A stretch of 64,000 nt of DNA from Parietaria judaica (GCA_954871525.1 OX940872.1:10501180-10565179); one strand, 5' to 3'; positions 22,082-35,780 are shown, counted from the stretch's first letter. Notes: generated by a model not told the origin, from the letters alone. Numbers and translations are program-made.

Positions 22082-23292
22082 TCATTCTAATTTTTTGAGA
22101 CACTCAATTCTTCTTTTAGAGACCCATTTTCCTTTTTTATTAACTTTTGAGTTTTGTTTGCATACCCGAATCCATTTGTTGAACATTGTATGGTAAAGTT
22201 CTTGAACTTCCGCATCTGTTGGTGCACCAGCGTCTTCACCATCCGAAAGGTAGCTTCCGAGAGGGCTTGTAAGCGCCGCAAAGTGATTGACCACACCATC
22301 TTTCTCGTTATTTTTATCATTTTTATCATCAGAACTATCTTCAGTGGTGGTTGTGAGGGATGACTTGGATCTTCGCTATTTTACGCTGTTGATACAATCA
22401 TTTTTGTAGTGACCATAGCCTTCACATTCTTGACATATTACTCCTTTGATAGATCTTGATGAATCTTCAGAGTTGTTCTTCTTATTTGTTGATGATTTGT
22501 GGCCTTCTTTAGAGTGATGTTCCTTTGTATAGAATTTCTTCAACTCCCTGCCAAAAAAATTTGTTAGTACAACACGATCATCAATATTTGAATCATCGTT
22601 ACCTGGATAAGTAGTGGATGAACGGAATGCAAGAATTTTCTCCTGCTTAACTTCAAGATGATTCAGTTCAAAGATCTTCAAGATGCCTATCAATTCTGCC
22701 ATGGTCATGGTCTCAATCTTCTTGTTTTCTTATATGACAGAGATCTTTGGAATACATTTTTTGGGAAGAGATCTTAGGGTCTTCCATATCAATTTAGCAT
22801 CAGAAAATCCCTTTCCAGGATGAGACGCTTGATTTGAAAATTATTGTAACCGTGCGTTGAAGTAAGAAACATACTCATTATCCTCCATTTTTAGATTTTC
22901 ATATTGAGATGCAAGATGTATCTTGGAGGATCTAACAGTATCAACTCCTTCGTGTAGCAGTCAGAGACATTCACACGCTTGTTTAGAAATTGTGCATAAT
23001 ACCATCTAGTTGAATTATCTCTTATCTATTGTAGAGATAATGGCGTGAAAGGCTCTAGAATTAGATAGAGAGGTTCTTTGTCAGCAACATCCCAGCTTAC
23101 AAGGGGCTTTGGTGTCACAACACCATTGACGACAGTGAGATGAGCAATCCACACATCAACAATACTAGGCCATGCGTTACCATCAATTAATTGAAAGTAG
23201 ATGATCATTCTGGCTTTCCAATAAGAGTAGTTCGAACCATCCATTGTAGGAGGCTTCAAAATTCCAGCAGTTTTTGTAGATCCCATTTTCAA
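22082..23292 (-). pseudogene. Broken gag of the pol-less Copia-type element
   Basis: The minus-strand gag opens at 23292 with a Copia gag N-terminus (GILKPPTMDGSNYSYWKARM). It is interrupted after about 88 codons and resumes at 22708 (MTMAELIGILKIFE...). That stretch holds a CCHC zinc knuckle, CQECEGYGHYKNDC, near 22400. It continues at 22294 with an acidic and helical segment (LSDGEDAGAPTDAEVQEL). Stops and frameshifts separate these parts. Gag forms the virus-like particle in related elements, so this copy could only move by borrowing proteins. Confidence 0.75.
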
Positions 23293-23366
23293 AATAGTCT
23301 AGCGAATCATTTCACGCTTTCCCTGAAACCAAGACAAACGTTAAACGTACCTGCTCTGATACCAAT

Positions 23367-24040
23367 TTTAAAGATGTATTTTCGCGTTGCACATATAATA
23401 TGATGTTATGATTATGAACGATAGGGATAAAGTAAGTGCGGAAAAAATAAAGGAACACAATTACTTTTTGGTAACAAAGTTCAGACTTCCTGTCACTACT
23501 TCTGCGGGGCACTCACCTAGATTAATTAACCAAGAGTGACAAGATGTGATTGCAAATAGTAAATCATTTGGACCCAAAGCATAGAAAGGAAATTCCCCCT
23601 TGTTGTCGCACCAAAAGCTTTGACATCCAACACGCGAACTCTTGATGAAAGGCAAGATCCCCTTCCACACAATCAACTACAAACCGTCCTTCTCAACTTC
23701 ACTCGTGAATTGTCGATTGACTTCTTATGAAGGTTTATGAGAATATCTCTGTGAGTGCTAACAAAATTGGACCTCATTAGGTGGGCCTCATAAGAGCTTT
23801 TCAAATCATATCTTCATGTCTTGATGACAAAATAAATTCTTTGATACTCTCCAATCATAGGAATCGGATGCAATCTTCATCACTTAATCGAGGACATAAT
23901 TCCTCAATGCAATCTTCAACTTATAGACTTGCCTGAAATATCATAGGTGTTATGACGATAGATACGACAATAACTTAACATAAATAGGCCAACACAAAAT
24001 CATGAATAATAAATAATGAAATCGAAATTATGATTCAACA
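23367..24040 (-). repeat. 5' LTR of the pol-less Copia-type element
   Basis: It is 674 bp, uninterrupted, and next to the tRNA-Met primer binding site. It contains GCGAAAATACATCTTTA at its 3' end on the minus strand. Confidence 0.8.
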
Positions 24041-24112
24041 TATTCAATTTTGATAATTACTCCTCCTTCCCTTGAATTTGTATCCTAGATCTACGGTTGT
24101 GATATATCTCTT

Positions 24113-26875
24113 TGTTGGACATATGTGTCCTTAAACAAGATATTTATCCATTTGTAAAAGATTATGACAAGTCATTGAATAAAGATGGTACTTATTATGT
24201 TAATCTTATTATAGTTTCTAGTAGAGTAAAATAAAATGTTTGTTTCCTTAGTTCATAAAGGATACAATTATGTTATTATTATCACAACAGAGTCCATGTG
24301 AGGAAGAATTAATAATCATAATAAATGAACTTAAAACGTCTGTGACCTGATTAACTGGGTAGGAGCTCATGAATCGTGTAAGGTCATTAATCTGACTAAA
24401 TGACAATCCTATTATGTATTATGTGTGTGTGTAACACTCACTAGAAGTGAATTAAGTGTGAAGTTTCTTCATACTGGACTGGAACTGACTTAAACTCAAG
24501 AAGTTATCATATAAGACCGTCACTGATAACTTGAAGTTGAGTCACAAATAGATGATCAAATGAATATTAGTTCTAAGTCCTGAGTGATCTTGAGTCCGAG
24601 CTACTGGCTTGATTGTTCTTTGATATAACCGTTAAAGAACACGAGATATTACCTCTGTTCCCAACACTATTATTTTGGGAACATGATAGTCAGTAGTAAG
24701 GGTAGCTTGATCATAGACATAGGCATCACACAGCTCTCTTCAGAGTCATGATGGTTCCCTTGATTGTCGGTGGTGAGAAGTGAGATGTACTCGTGCGCAA
24801 CTTATAATTCAAAACCATAAGTGGGTTTCTCAAAATAATATTACTGAGTGAGTCAAGGAGGAAAATGCAATGAGAGGCATTACGGTAAAAACCGCCTGCT
24901 CATGTGTGAATCATCAAGTGAAAGAGCAATAACCCGAATTTGATTCTATCAATGAACACCCTGCTGTATAAAGGGAATAATATATACCGTATCATTAAAG
25001 AGTGCAGCCTCGGGTCTATAGTGGAATCACTTCGAGGTTTGACGAACAACTAGCAGTTCGTTGGAGCTTAAGTGATACGGGTACACGGTCCCCAGGATAA
25101 CTCCGTAACGGATGATACGTACGTGATTAAAATACATTCTGGATAATATTTTATCATTTGGCTAGACTTATAAAACTGAAAGGTCTGTGGCAGACGTCAG
25201 ATAGTTTTATCGTCAGCGTGGCAAAAGTACCATATTTTGGTACACGGAATCAGCTGATAAAAACAAAGCTAGAATTTAGATTTCCTATCAAAACCATGTT
25301 TTTTTTAAAATTAAATTATAAGAAACTTTGCTTTTTGAACCAAGTCATTTTGACTTACGGTTTATGATTTATGGATTTTCTAAGTTTATGACTCGGTTCG
25401 ATAAACTATGAAATTAAATCACATGTCACGAATTTAAATGATGGTGTGGCACCATAAAATTTTAATGTGTGATATTGAGAACAGGAATTATTAATATAAT
25501 TTAATTATTAATATCTTATTAATAATTAATTAATAATTAATAGATTTATATTAATAAATACAATATATATTTATATATATTAAATGTGTAAAATTCGAAT
25601 TAGGGTTTGGATATATGAAACCCTAGCTAAATTCGAATGATTTTTTTTGGACATTCCATATTTGCGGCATAAGTACCTAATGTTTTGGTATTTTAGCGAA
25701 TCCCTAAAATCAATTTAATCCATTGGATCAGTTATGATTTAATATCAACCGTTGGATTGAGATAATTTATTTAAACCCTGATGATAATTCGAAATTGATA
25801 GCTTGGTGAACAAGATTAGGTATTTCGAATTTGCTTGATTAATTATATCCGTTGGATCGGTTTTAAGATTTATCTTTACAGTCGGATTAGAAATTAATTA
25901 TTATTGTATATATTATATAATCCAAATTAATAAAGGGATAAGAATTCGAATTAGGGTTTTATTAAAACCCTAGGGTACTTGATTTTATCCCTAAATGATT
26001 TGATCTGTTGGATTGGTTTGAGATTTATTTTTAACCATTGGATCTAGATAATCATTAAACATATTCGAGTTTATATATATATATATATATAATTCGAATT
26101 TTAATTAATATGATGATAAGATTAAATATTTTTTATCTTATCATGTATTTATTATTTAATTAAATCTCTGATTAATTATATCCATTGGATTTAGATGAGA
26201 TTGAATCTGGACTATAGGATTGAAATAATTAATTAAATTTGCTTAAGATAATTCGAAAAATGGGATGAAAAATCAATTCGGTTACAGTCTGAGACCTATA
26301 AATAGGAGGCTCATTATACACATTTTCACACCTTAACTAGAGAAAAAACTCGAGCTCTCCCTCTCTCTCTCTAGGGTCTGCGAGTTTTTTCCTCTGATCT
26401 CCTTTTTGGTTTGGCTTATAAGTGAGAACGTTGTTTCTCCGGAAGCTTAAAAAGAACCTCAGTTAAAGTTTTGCGACGGAGTCCTGCCGGCGAAGCCCAC
26501 GCTTTGGTATGAGGAATCCAGGAGAATATCCCGGAAGATCACGGGTGTTTCCCTTAGCACACGCGGAGCCTTGCTGAACTTCAGAATCTGCAGCCGAAAA
26601 CGTCAACCGAGGTACGGCCTTATGCATTGGGTTACTAAATGCAACCATACACTGCTTTCTATTTATTTCCTATTCGACTAGCTTATTAATAATGATTATG
26701 AAATATTAAATTCTTAATATTTGTCGGATTTTGATGAAATGATAATTACCCGATATCCGTGTCGTCGGGCCGGTAACAAGTTTTCCGCTTGTATATAATT
26801 TTTAAATGTTACCGGGACGCCTCGGAAACTAATTTGGTTGTAATGAAGTCGGGAATCAAACCCCGATTTCCAACG
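24113..26875 (+). mobile_element. Long solo LTR, 2.76 kb
   Basis: It begins TGTTGGACATATGTGTCC and ends TTTCCAACG, giving short inverted ends TGTTGG/CCAACG with the expected final A changed to G. A perfect pentamer CTCTT flanks both sides (24108-24112 and 26876-26880). TATAAATA lies at 26297-26304, followed by a (CT)n tract and a GC-rich stretch, the usual order of promoter and R/U5. No coding region or tRNA primer site follows. It is related to the insertion at 17779-19802. Confidence 0.7.
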
Positions 26876-26880
26876 CTCTT

Positions 26881-28182
26881 CGTCCGTTAAAGAGCAAAAT
26901 AAGAACCCAAACAAAAAAAATCATAAAGCAAATTTGCGTGATAAATGTTGGCATCTTCTTTCGTCGAACTACGTTTATATTACGAGGTTCATAATTATCA
27001 ATTCAATCTAGAGAGATATATAATATAGATAAATTGAATATGTAAGTATCATGGTTGTAACTACCCCGACTTTCCGTCGGTAAACCATCGATATCTCTAA
27101 TTTTTTTACTTATCCGGTAACTTTCTTGCTTTAGTAGTTTACCCATTTTTTACAATATATATGTATATATATATATATATGAAGAGAGAAATAATATTTT
27201 TCAATATTTTAATTCATATTTCAATCAAAATTAATTGTGTGTGATCGTCACAACAAAAATCGGTTTCATGGGACAATTAGTGTTAATTTTATTTCAGAAG
27301 GAGCATAGGACACCAACTCCATATAAATGAACAATTAGCACCAATTTTGTATCTAAGGAACTATTAGAGCATGCACAAACTCTTTTATTTGTTTTGCTTT
27401 CTATCGGCCAAGGTAACAATGCACCATGTATTACTATATATATTCAAACTCTTTATCGAGAGGGAACATTGGAGCCAAATAAATCTTAATACTATTATTG
27501 CTGTAGTTTAAATAGAAAGTTAGAAGTTATTATGTATCCGTGGTCAACTATGACACGTAATTGGGTGTAACAAAAACTCGAAAGTGAAGGCTTTTAATCG
27601 CATATGGATCTAATTTGCTTTAAAAAACTGCATCGCTGTTTAAACTGTTTTAAACCGGAACCAATTTACAAAACGGATTGGGTTACTATCCAGATTTGGG
27701 TTCCCTCGTTAGGGGTTCAAAAACTAAAAAAAAAAAAAATATAGGTTACTCAACCCCAATTTTGACAATATTTTTTTAGATGTTGATCAATGATTTTTAC
27801 ATGATTTCTTCTCTTTTATAGTATTTTATTTGTTAGTATCTTGTAACTTCAATTATTAATTTTAGTAGAAGATATAATATTATCAATACTGAAAATTAAG
27901 TTTTTTATTTTTTAATTAAATTCGGATGTTAATTTTTTAAAGCCGACTTTATAACGAGAACTGGAATCCGAGTTTAAACTTCTATAACCGGGTTTCAGGC
28001 TTTGACTTTTTAAAACCCGGAATCCTGGTTCAAGTTTGAGTAAAATTTCAGATTTTGATTCCAGTTTCACTTTGTATTGACACATATATGTAGATAAAGA
28101 TTTAGTTATTTTGGGAAATTTCACTGATCTTTTCCATTTTATATTCTTTTCCTTTCATTTCCTCTTTCCGTTTTAATAACAA
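26881..28182. other. AT-rich DNA with repeat relics
   Basis: No gene is seen. (TA)n microsatellites lie near 27160. About 27640-28120 is rich in AACCGG/AAACCCGG motifs that recall the hAT-like repeat at 3.5 kb, but no edges can be set. Confidence 0.4.
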
Positions 28183-29768
28183 CTAGTGAACGGCACCGCG
28201 CTTCGAGCGGTGACAATAAAATATCTCAGTTAAATTTATATAAGATATTGAATAAATTAATTATATTAATTGTGTGTTCTAATCTTAATAATTTCAAAAT
28301 ATTAATTTATTCATGTAATATTATCGCTAAATGCCTATTAAATATGAATATATATAATGGAGGTTTTTATAATTAAATAAATAACTAAAATAATATTTCT
28401 AAAGTAACTGACACTATAAGAATAAAAGGGTTCTCCCTAATTAATTTAATGATAATGAAAATTATTGAACGGGCTGTGTGTAGATATTGAAAAATTACAT
28501 ATGGGTGATTAATAAAAATAAAATAAAAATAAATTTTAAACATATAACGTAGTAAAAAAAATAGTCATCTTTTCAATTTTAAAACAAAGACTAAATTTGA
28601 ACCTCTATAGTAAATAAAGAAAAGGTCAATAGCACATCTTTAGTAAAAGATGTGTCACCTGGAACTACAGCGAGGTAAGGTTGAGAGTAAAAACCCTCAA
28701 ACTATTACACTTCATAAATAAAGAATAAATAACACGGTGATTAACACTAACAATATTACATTGAAAGAAAAACATCTATAGAGTGACTAATGACACAAAT
28801 GATATGAGAAACGCAATGAAAACTTCAATTTAATTCATTATATAGCAGTATACTTAAAAAGACTCACCCGAGAGATGCCAGAGAGGCGACTCATCTATTG
28901 TGTAAAAAAATTGGTAAAAAATTCAAGGGAATATATGTATAATATATTTCCTTTTAAAGAAAACATGCAACCTTCTGATCATTGTTCAGGCCATATATAT
29001 TTTTCAGTTCCACCTCATAACATTGTTCTTGAACTTCCATATAAACTCCAATATCTGCCTTTTTTTTTTTTGAAAATTTAAACCGCAAAGGATGGTACGA
29101 AGCCTGTCATCAAGCTAGGTCAACAAATAAATACATGAAAAATATTACTATCATAATCCAACCAAATGTATTAACAATTCCGTGTAAAAAAGTACTTCTA
29201 AATCTTCCCTTGACACTATCACAATACATATTACTAATATCTGGAGAGAGAAAAAAGTGTACCACCTTTTATTGCAATCATATTACTTATAATCGCATAT
29301 ATTAAAACTGTTTGTGTTTTTGTTTCTTTGGTATTTAGTTTTCAAGAAATAATAAATAAATTGTTTGAATAAACTCTTTTTGTATATTTGTGAAAAAGAA
29401 AAACTAATAAAATGATAAGATATTAATAAACGCACAAAAATGAAAAGAATATTACATAAACAAAATGAATAAAAATATATGATATTTTCCCTACCACACA
29501 TTCCAGGGCACGAATAAACTTAATCTTAATTTTTTGTTAAAATATTTTCTTTATGACTTACTGAATTGAAAACAATTTGACATCTCCGGACCCCATATAT
29601 TCCTATGCCTCTCCCGCTGATCACAGCCTTCGCATCAAGAGTTAGAAATGGTGAAAAAACCACAATGATAACATGAAGCCATTTAAATGGTAGAAAGTGC
29701 AGAATAATAATATTAGAAATTATATCTAGATATGTGCTCTAAAGCTTTATAGTAAGTTCTTAAAATAC

Positions 29769-29852
29769 CTCTTGAAGTTGTTTGGTAGAACTTAAAAGTG
29801 TTTTTCCTTCACTGCAAATAGAAAGAAAAAAGATCATTAATATAAAAAATAC
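29769..29852. repeat. 84-bp tandem duplication separated by the Copia insertion
   Basis: The unit starting CTCTTGAAGTTGTTTGG recurs at 36022-36103 with one or two changes. The Copia element sits exactly at the junction of the two copies, so its CTCTT target site is also the first five bases of the unit. Confidence 0.85.
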
Positions 29853-29857
29853 CTCTT

Positions 29858-30118
29858 TGTTATGAATAAATGTGAAATGCTCATTTATTTTCACACTATA
29901 TTAGTCAACAATTGTATGCTCCAAATTTCCTATAAATACCACCCTAAGTGGATGAATACCACCCTAAGTGGATGAATAAAATTCACATTTCACATTTCTA
30001 CACTTACATTTATCTCACTCACATCTTACTTCTCTCCATCATCTTTTCCATAAAACACACCACTCACCAAATTTCTTACCTCTTAAAATCAAGGTGCAAA
30101 GTTAGTGAATTTATAACA
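29858..30118 (+). repeat. 5' LTR of the Copia element
   Basis: It is 261 bp, longer than the 3' LTR by a 20-bp tandem duplication (ACCACCCTAAGTGGATGAAT at 29938-29957 and 29958-29977). TATAAATA precedes that duplication. Confidence 0.93.
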
Positions 30119-30229
30119 CGTTATCAGCACGATCACTCTACGGTAAGCTCAGAACACGGTATATTAAACTGTGGACTGAAAATTTTATAATTATTATTAT
30201 CGTTGTATAACATCATATTACTATATACA

Positions 30230-30510
30230 GGAGGCTCTGCCACCTTATAGTAATGTGATGGGATCTATGATAATTAATTATTTTTATGAATAACATCATC
30301 CTACCATACATAGGAGGCTTTGCCACCTTATGGTAATATGATTTACAATATTTAACTTTCTTATGTATTACATCATATTATTATACAATGGAAGGCTATG
30401 CCACCTTATAATAAAATGATGTGATTTACATCTAAAAAAAAAATTATCTTCAAGTAATATCAAATTATTATATACAGGAGGCTCTGCCACCTTATAGTAA
30501 AATGATATTA
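30230..30510 (+). repeat. Leader repeats with a conserved GGAGGCT...GCCACCTTA hairpin motif
   Basis: Four units near 30228, 30305, 30390 and 30475 each carry GGAGGCT (or GAAGGCT), a TGCCACCTTATAGTAA-like core and an ATGAT-like end in AT-rich spacers. They lie between the primer binding site and gag. Their role is unknown; a packaging or RNA-structure function is only a guess. Confidence 0.6.
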
Positions 30511-30988
30511 TTGAGATTAGTTTTAACTACTTCATTTTCAATATGCTTATGATTAATATTATATATGTATAATGTTTGACTATTTTTACATCTCATTTTA
30601 TGACATATCATCAATAACCTAATTATAGCATTTAGTTACATTATGTTAGTGTATTTCCAACGGCTATATAACGGCTATAAACGGCTAGTTTTTACACTAT
30701 AAATACAGGTTTATCAAACCATACAAAATTCACATCTCTTATTCTACCTCATATTTTCTCTCCAAGTTTTAGCCGAAAAATGACTAGACTAATGTTAGTT
30801 TTTATAGCCATAATGATCCTTGTATTTAATGTTAGTATTTTCATTTTTCATATTACACCGGAGGAATTTTATTTTTCCTTTAAGATGGTTGTATTCATGT
30901 ATCTTGCTTTATTATTTACAATATTTGTAGACTTTTATATTTTAAATTAAATCTAATGAATTATTTTATTTTCATGTTAGTTACCACT

Positions 30989-32021
30989 ATGTCAAATCTT
31001 GTGAAGCTTGAATTCAGCCCTCTTGATATCACTGGCAACAATTACATGCCTTGGACAGTCGATATTGAGATGCACTTGGAATCAATGAATCTTCTTGAGA
31101 CACTCAAGGAGGTAAACGAATCGTCAAGGACGGACAAGGCGATATCTTTAATCTTCCTTCGTCGACACCTTGACGAAAGCCTCAAAAATGAATATCTCAC
31201 TGTGAAAGATCCAAGTGAGCTGTGGAAAAATCTAAAGAAAGATACGATCACCAAAGGGATGTAATGCTCCCTATTTTTCGCGATGAATGGACCGCTTAAA
31301 GGTTCCAAGACTACAAGAAAGTCAGAGACTATAGTTCTGCAATGTTCAGAATCGTGACCCACTTAAAATTTTGTGGGGTAACGGTAACTGACGCTGAAAT
31401 GCTGGAAAAGACTTTTTCTACTTTCCACACATCAAATGTAACCCTACAGCAACAATATCGTGTACGGGGTTTTCAAAAGTATTCTGAACTAATTGCTTGT
31501 CTCCTCATTGCAGAAAAGAATAATGAGTTGCTAATGAAAAATCATCAATCTCGCCCGACCGGCTCAAAAGCGCTTCCTGAAGAAAACGCTATCAACTCTG
31601 ATGAGCCTGAGCCCAAGAACTATTTTCATGGTCGAGAGCGAGGCCGAGGTCGTGGTCGTAGTTACGGACGTGGACGAGGTGGTTATAATCCCTCTTATAA
31701 GTCCGCTAACTACTATCATAAAAAAAAAAGCAACACGGGAGGAGCCACGATGACCCTTCTAAAACAGGAAAAGAGATGATCTCCCCAAAAGGTTTTGAAA
31801 CCACTTGTTTCAGATGTGGCACAAAAGGGCACTGGTCAAGAGTTTGCCGATCCCCACCACACTTATGCAAACTCTACGAAGAGTCCATGAAGGGGAAAGG
31901 GAAAGAGAAAGAGGTCAACTTCATTGACCAAAATGAATCCACTCATCTCGATGCATCCAACTTCAATGATGATTTCATTGACACAGTTGGAGATTTTGCT
32001 GAACAAGCGACTAGTGGAAAC
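30989..32021 (+). pseudogene. Copia gag, broken by a frameshift and stops
   Basis: It begins MSNLVKLEFSPLDITGNNYMPW, the usual N-terminus of a common plant Copia gag. A frameshift near 31235 leads to a stop at 31262-31264, and a further in-frame stop interrupts the true frame just after. The frame resumes at 31342 (MFRIVTHLKFCG) through an RG-rich stretch (RGRGRGRSYGRGRGG). Another shift leads into the zinc knuckle CFRCGTKGHWSRVC at about 31807-31848. Gag would form the particle and bind RNA; this copy cannot be made in one piece. Confidence 0.85.
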
Positions 32022-32215
32022 TAATATGAAATATGTAATTCCTTTTGGGAATGAAGCCCAATGGTCCGATGTTTGTTTGTCTTTTCTTTTTAGAATATGT
32101 CATGAATTTTAAGGTGTGTGATAGACTAATGCTCATGTTTAATTAATTATCTTTCTTATCAAAATTTGTTTTTTGTTTTTAGTTAAAGTTTTTCAAATGG
32201 ACAAAGCTAATCGTG

Positions 32216-35200
32216 AAGCTTGAGAATTTTGTATACTCGACTGTGGAACGACACACACAATATTGAAGGATAAATTTTTTTTCTCAAACATAAAATCAAC
32301 ACAAGCCAGTGTGGATACAATATCAGGTCCTGTAGATCTCATTGAAGGAGTTGGTAAAGCGATTTTTACATTACCAAATGGCACCATGTTTACCATAAAC
32401 AATGCCTTATTCTCCCCAAGATCTAAAAGAAACCTGTTGAGTTTCAAGGATATATATTCTCATGAATTTGATACTCAGTCTGCAACTGAGAATGCCATGA
32501 AATATATGTTTATTATAATGCATAAATCGGGGAAGAAATACGTACTTGAAAAACTACCAATGCTCCACACAGGATTGCATTTTACGTATATAAGTGCAAT
32601 TGAATCAAATATGGTAGTTGCCAAACCTCCAATATTTACCATATGGCATGACCGCCTAGATCATTCTGGTTCAACCATGATGTGGAGAATTATTGAAAAT
32701 ACACATGGAGATCCATTGAAGGATTAGAATATCCCTCAAGGAAAAATATTCCAGTGTAAAGCTTGTTCTCTTGGAAAATTAATCATAAGACCTTCACCGG
32801 GAAAAGTTGAAACAGAATCACCTATGTTCCTTGAGCGTATTCAAGGTGATATATGTGGGCCAATTCACCCACCGTGTGGACCATTTCGATACTTCATGGT
32901 ATTGATAGATGCCTCTAGCAAATGGTCACATGTGTGTTTATTATCAACTCGCAATATGGCATTTGCTAAATTACTCGCTCAGATAATCAAATTGCGAGCT
33001 CAATTTCCCGATCATCCGATCAAGAAAATCAGACTTGATGATGCCGGTGAATTCACATCCCAGGCATTCGATGATTATTGTATGTTAGTTGGGATTGATG
33101 TCGAGCATCCTGTTGCTCATGTTCACACACAAAATGGTTTGGCTGAATCATTGATCAAGCGCCTTCAGCTTATTGCTAGACCATTGATAATGAGAACAAT
33201 GCTTCCTACTTCGGTATGGGGTCATGCAATATTACATGCTGCGGCATTAATTCGCATCAGACCAAGTGCATATCATAAATACTCCCCAGTGCAACTTGTA
33301 TTCGGCCAAGAACCAAATATATCCCATCTAAGGATTTTTGGTTGTGCTGTTTATGTGCCTATTGCACCACCCCAAAGAACAAAGATGGGGCCACAAAGAA
33401 GTCTTGGTATTTATGTAGGCTTTGAAAGCCCATCTATTGTTAAATACCTTGAACCTCAAACTGGGAATATTTGCACAGCTCGTTTTGCTGATTGCCACTT
33501 TGATGAAGAAAATTTTCCAGCATTAGGGGGAGAAAGAAAACAGCTGGAAAGAGAAATTACATGGTCTGTACCAACATTATTGCATCTTGATCCTTACACA
33601 AAAGATTGTGAAGGAAAAGTTCAAAGAATTTTGCATTTGCAAGATATAGCAAATCAACGTCCTGATGCATTTACAGACACAAAGAGAGTGGCTAAATCTC
33701 ATATACCAGCTGAGAACGCTCCTGCCCAAATAGAGATTCCAAAAGGGCAAATTGAAAATAAAGTCACCCATGAAATCACAACACGCCTGAAGCGTGGGAG
33801 ACCACTCGGTTCCAAAGATAAAAATCCTCGAAAAAGAAAAGGAGCAGAGAAACAAGATGACACCAATATAGAGGAACGTATTCCTGAAGAAATACGCGAC
33901 GAGGAAAATCTAGAAATTTTGTTTAATTATGCCAGTACAGGTATAATGTGGAACCGAGATATGGACATCGATGATGCACTCTGTTACAATTTGGCATGCG
34001 ATGTTATGGACGAAAATAATGGGGATCCTGAACCACGGTCTGTTACCGAATGTAAAAATAGACGCGATTGGGCTGAATGGAAAAGGGCTATTGATGTTGA
34101 ATTAGAATCGCTTAACAAACGCAATGTTTTTGAGCCTATAGTGCTCACACCTGAAGATGTGAGGCCTGTTGGATACAAATGGGTATTTGTACGAAAGAGA
34201 AATGAGAAAAATGAGATTGTGAGATACAAGGCTCGACTTGTTGCACAAGGTTTTTCTCAAAGGCCCGGAATTGACTTTGAGCATACTCTCCTGTCATGGA
34301 TGGAATAACATTCAGATACTTGATCAGTCTAGCTGTTCATGAGAAACTAAATATGCACCTCATGGATGTTGTTACCGCTTATTTATACGGATCACTTGAT
34401 ACTGATATTTACATGAGAATTCCCGAAGGATTCAAAATGCCTGAAGCATCAAGTTCAAAACCCAGAGAAAGATATTCAATCAAATTGCAAAGGTCTCTTT
34501 ATGGGTTAAAGCAATCCGGACGCATGTGGTACAACCGGCTAAGCGAATATTTATTACAAAGGGGATATGCCAACGACCCTCTTTGCTCTTGTGTTTTTAT
34601 CAAGAAAACAACATCTGGTTGTGTGATTATCGCTGTCTATGTTGATGATTTAAATATCATTGGGACCAATGAAGAGATCCAGGAAGTAATATCTTACTTA
34701 AAGAAAGAATTCGAAATGAAAGACCTTGGGAAAACGAAGTATTGTCTCGGTTTGCAAATTGAACACTTCCAAAGCGGGATACTTGTGCATCAATCAAATT
34801 ACACGAGAAGAATCTTAAAGATATTCAATATGGATAAATCAAATCCATTGAGTACCCCAATGGTCGTGAGGTCCCTTGATGTACGAAAGGATCCGTATCG
34901 TCCATGTGAGGAATCTGAAGAGATTCTTGGTCCAGAAGTACCATATTTCAGTGCAATTGGAGCTCTTATGTACCTTGCTAATTGTACTCGGCCGGATATA
35001 TCTTTTGCTGTTAATTTATTAGCAAGATTCAGTTCGACTCCTACTAAAAGACACTGGAATGGAATTAAACATGTGTTTCGTTATCTTCAAGGAACAATTG
35101 ATTTAGGATTATTTTACCCTAACAATACGAAACCAGTTTTGATTGGCTATGCAGATGCAGGTTACTTGTCAGATCCACATAAAGGGAGATCCCAAACGGG

Positions 35201-35618
35201 ATATGTGTTTACCTGCGGAGGGACTGCAATTTCTTGGCGCTCCCAGAAACAGACACTCGTTGCGACATCATCAAACCATGCTGGGATCATCGCACTACAT
35301 GAAGCTATCCGTGAGTGCGTGTGGCTTAGATCCGTGACACAGCATATCAGAACCACAAGTGGTCTTCTAACAAATGATGATCCCATCATACTTTACGAAG
35401 ATAATGCTGCGTGTGTTGCTCAGATGAAGGAAGGATTTATCAAAAGCGACAGAACAAAGCATATTCCTCCGAAGTTTTTTTCGTTTACTCAAGAACTGGA
35501 AAAGAACAATGTCATCAGTATCCAGTATGTTCGTTCCAGCGAAAACTCGGCGGATCTCTTCACAAAGGCGCTCCCTACTTCAACTTTCAGAAAACATGTT
35601 CATGACATCGGGATGTGA
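32216..35618 (+). pseudogene. Copia pol (protease-integrase-RT-RNase H), broken
   Basis: The protease region near 32236 reads LDCGTTHTIL, with Cys where the active-site triad normally has Ser or Thr. The pre-integrase zinc region (WHDRLDH ... CKACSLGK) contains a TAG at 32725-32727. The integrase core has its three acidic residues in GDICGP, RLDDAGEF and QNGLAE. Reverse transcriptase begins in the 32824-34308 frame and is cut by a single-base loss near 34280. It resumes at 34296 with YVDDLNIIG, the catalytic YVDD. RNase H and the tail end at 35618 (ADLFTKALP). Lesions are few, so this copy is of moderate age. Confidence 0.9.
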
Positions 35619-35780
35619 AGACTACAAAATTTATCACCCATGTCAGCATGAGGGGGAGCTTTACGTGACTGCACTCTTTTTTCCTCACTATGGTTTTTAT
35701 CCCACTGGGTTTTTCCTAGTAAGGTTTTTAATGAGGCAGCATGAACACGTAAATCTTGTAACGAGCATTCCAAGGGGGAG

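Larger units (their letters stand above)
17145..24040 (-). mobile_element. Non-autonomous Copia-type LTR retrotransposon, pol absent
   Basis: The related terminal blocks at 17145-19897 (split by an insertion) and 23367-24040 are the LTRs, reading on the minus strand. Each starts TGTTGAAWCATAATTT and ends in ...CATCTTTA-type sequence. The primer binding site lies next to the right LTR (GCTCTGATACCA on the plus strand, 23353-23364, matching initiator tRNA-Met). A polypurine tract (GAAGGGGGAGTT on the minus strand) adjoins the left LTR at about 19898-19909. The flanks are TATTA and TATTC, a target duplication with one change. The 3.5-kb interior holds gag relics and an acidic reading frame, but I find no protease, integrase or reverse transcriptase motifs. 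The gag style resembles SIRE/Maximus elements; that assignment is inferred. Confidence 0.75.

Noticed and set aside
33577..33855. Minus-strand frame of 92 codons
   Set aside because: It is antisense to Copia pol with no motif of its own.
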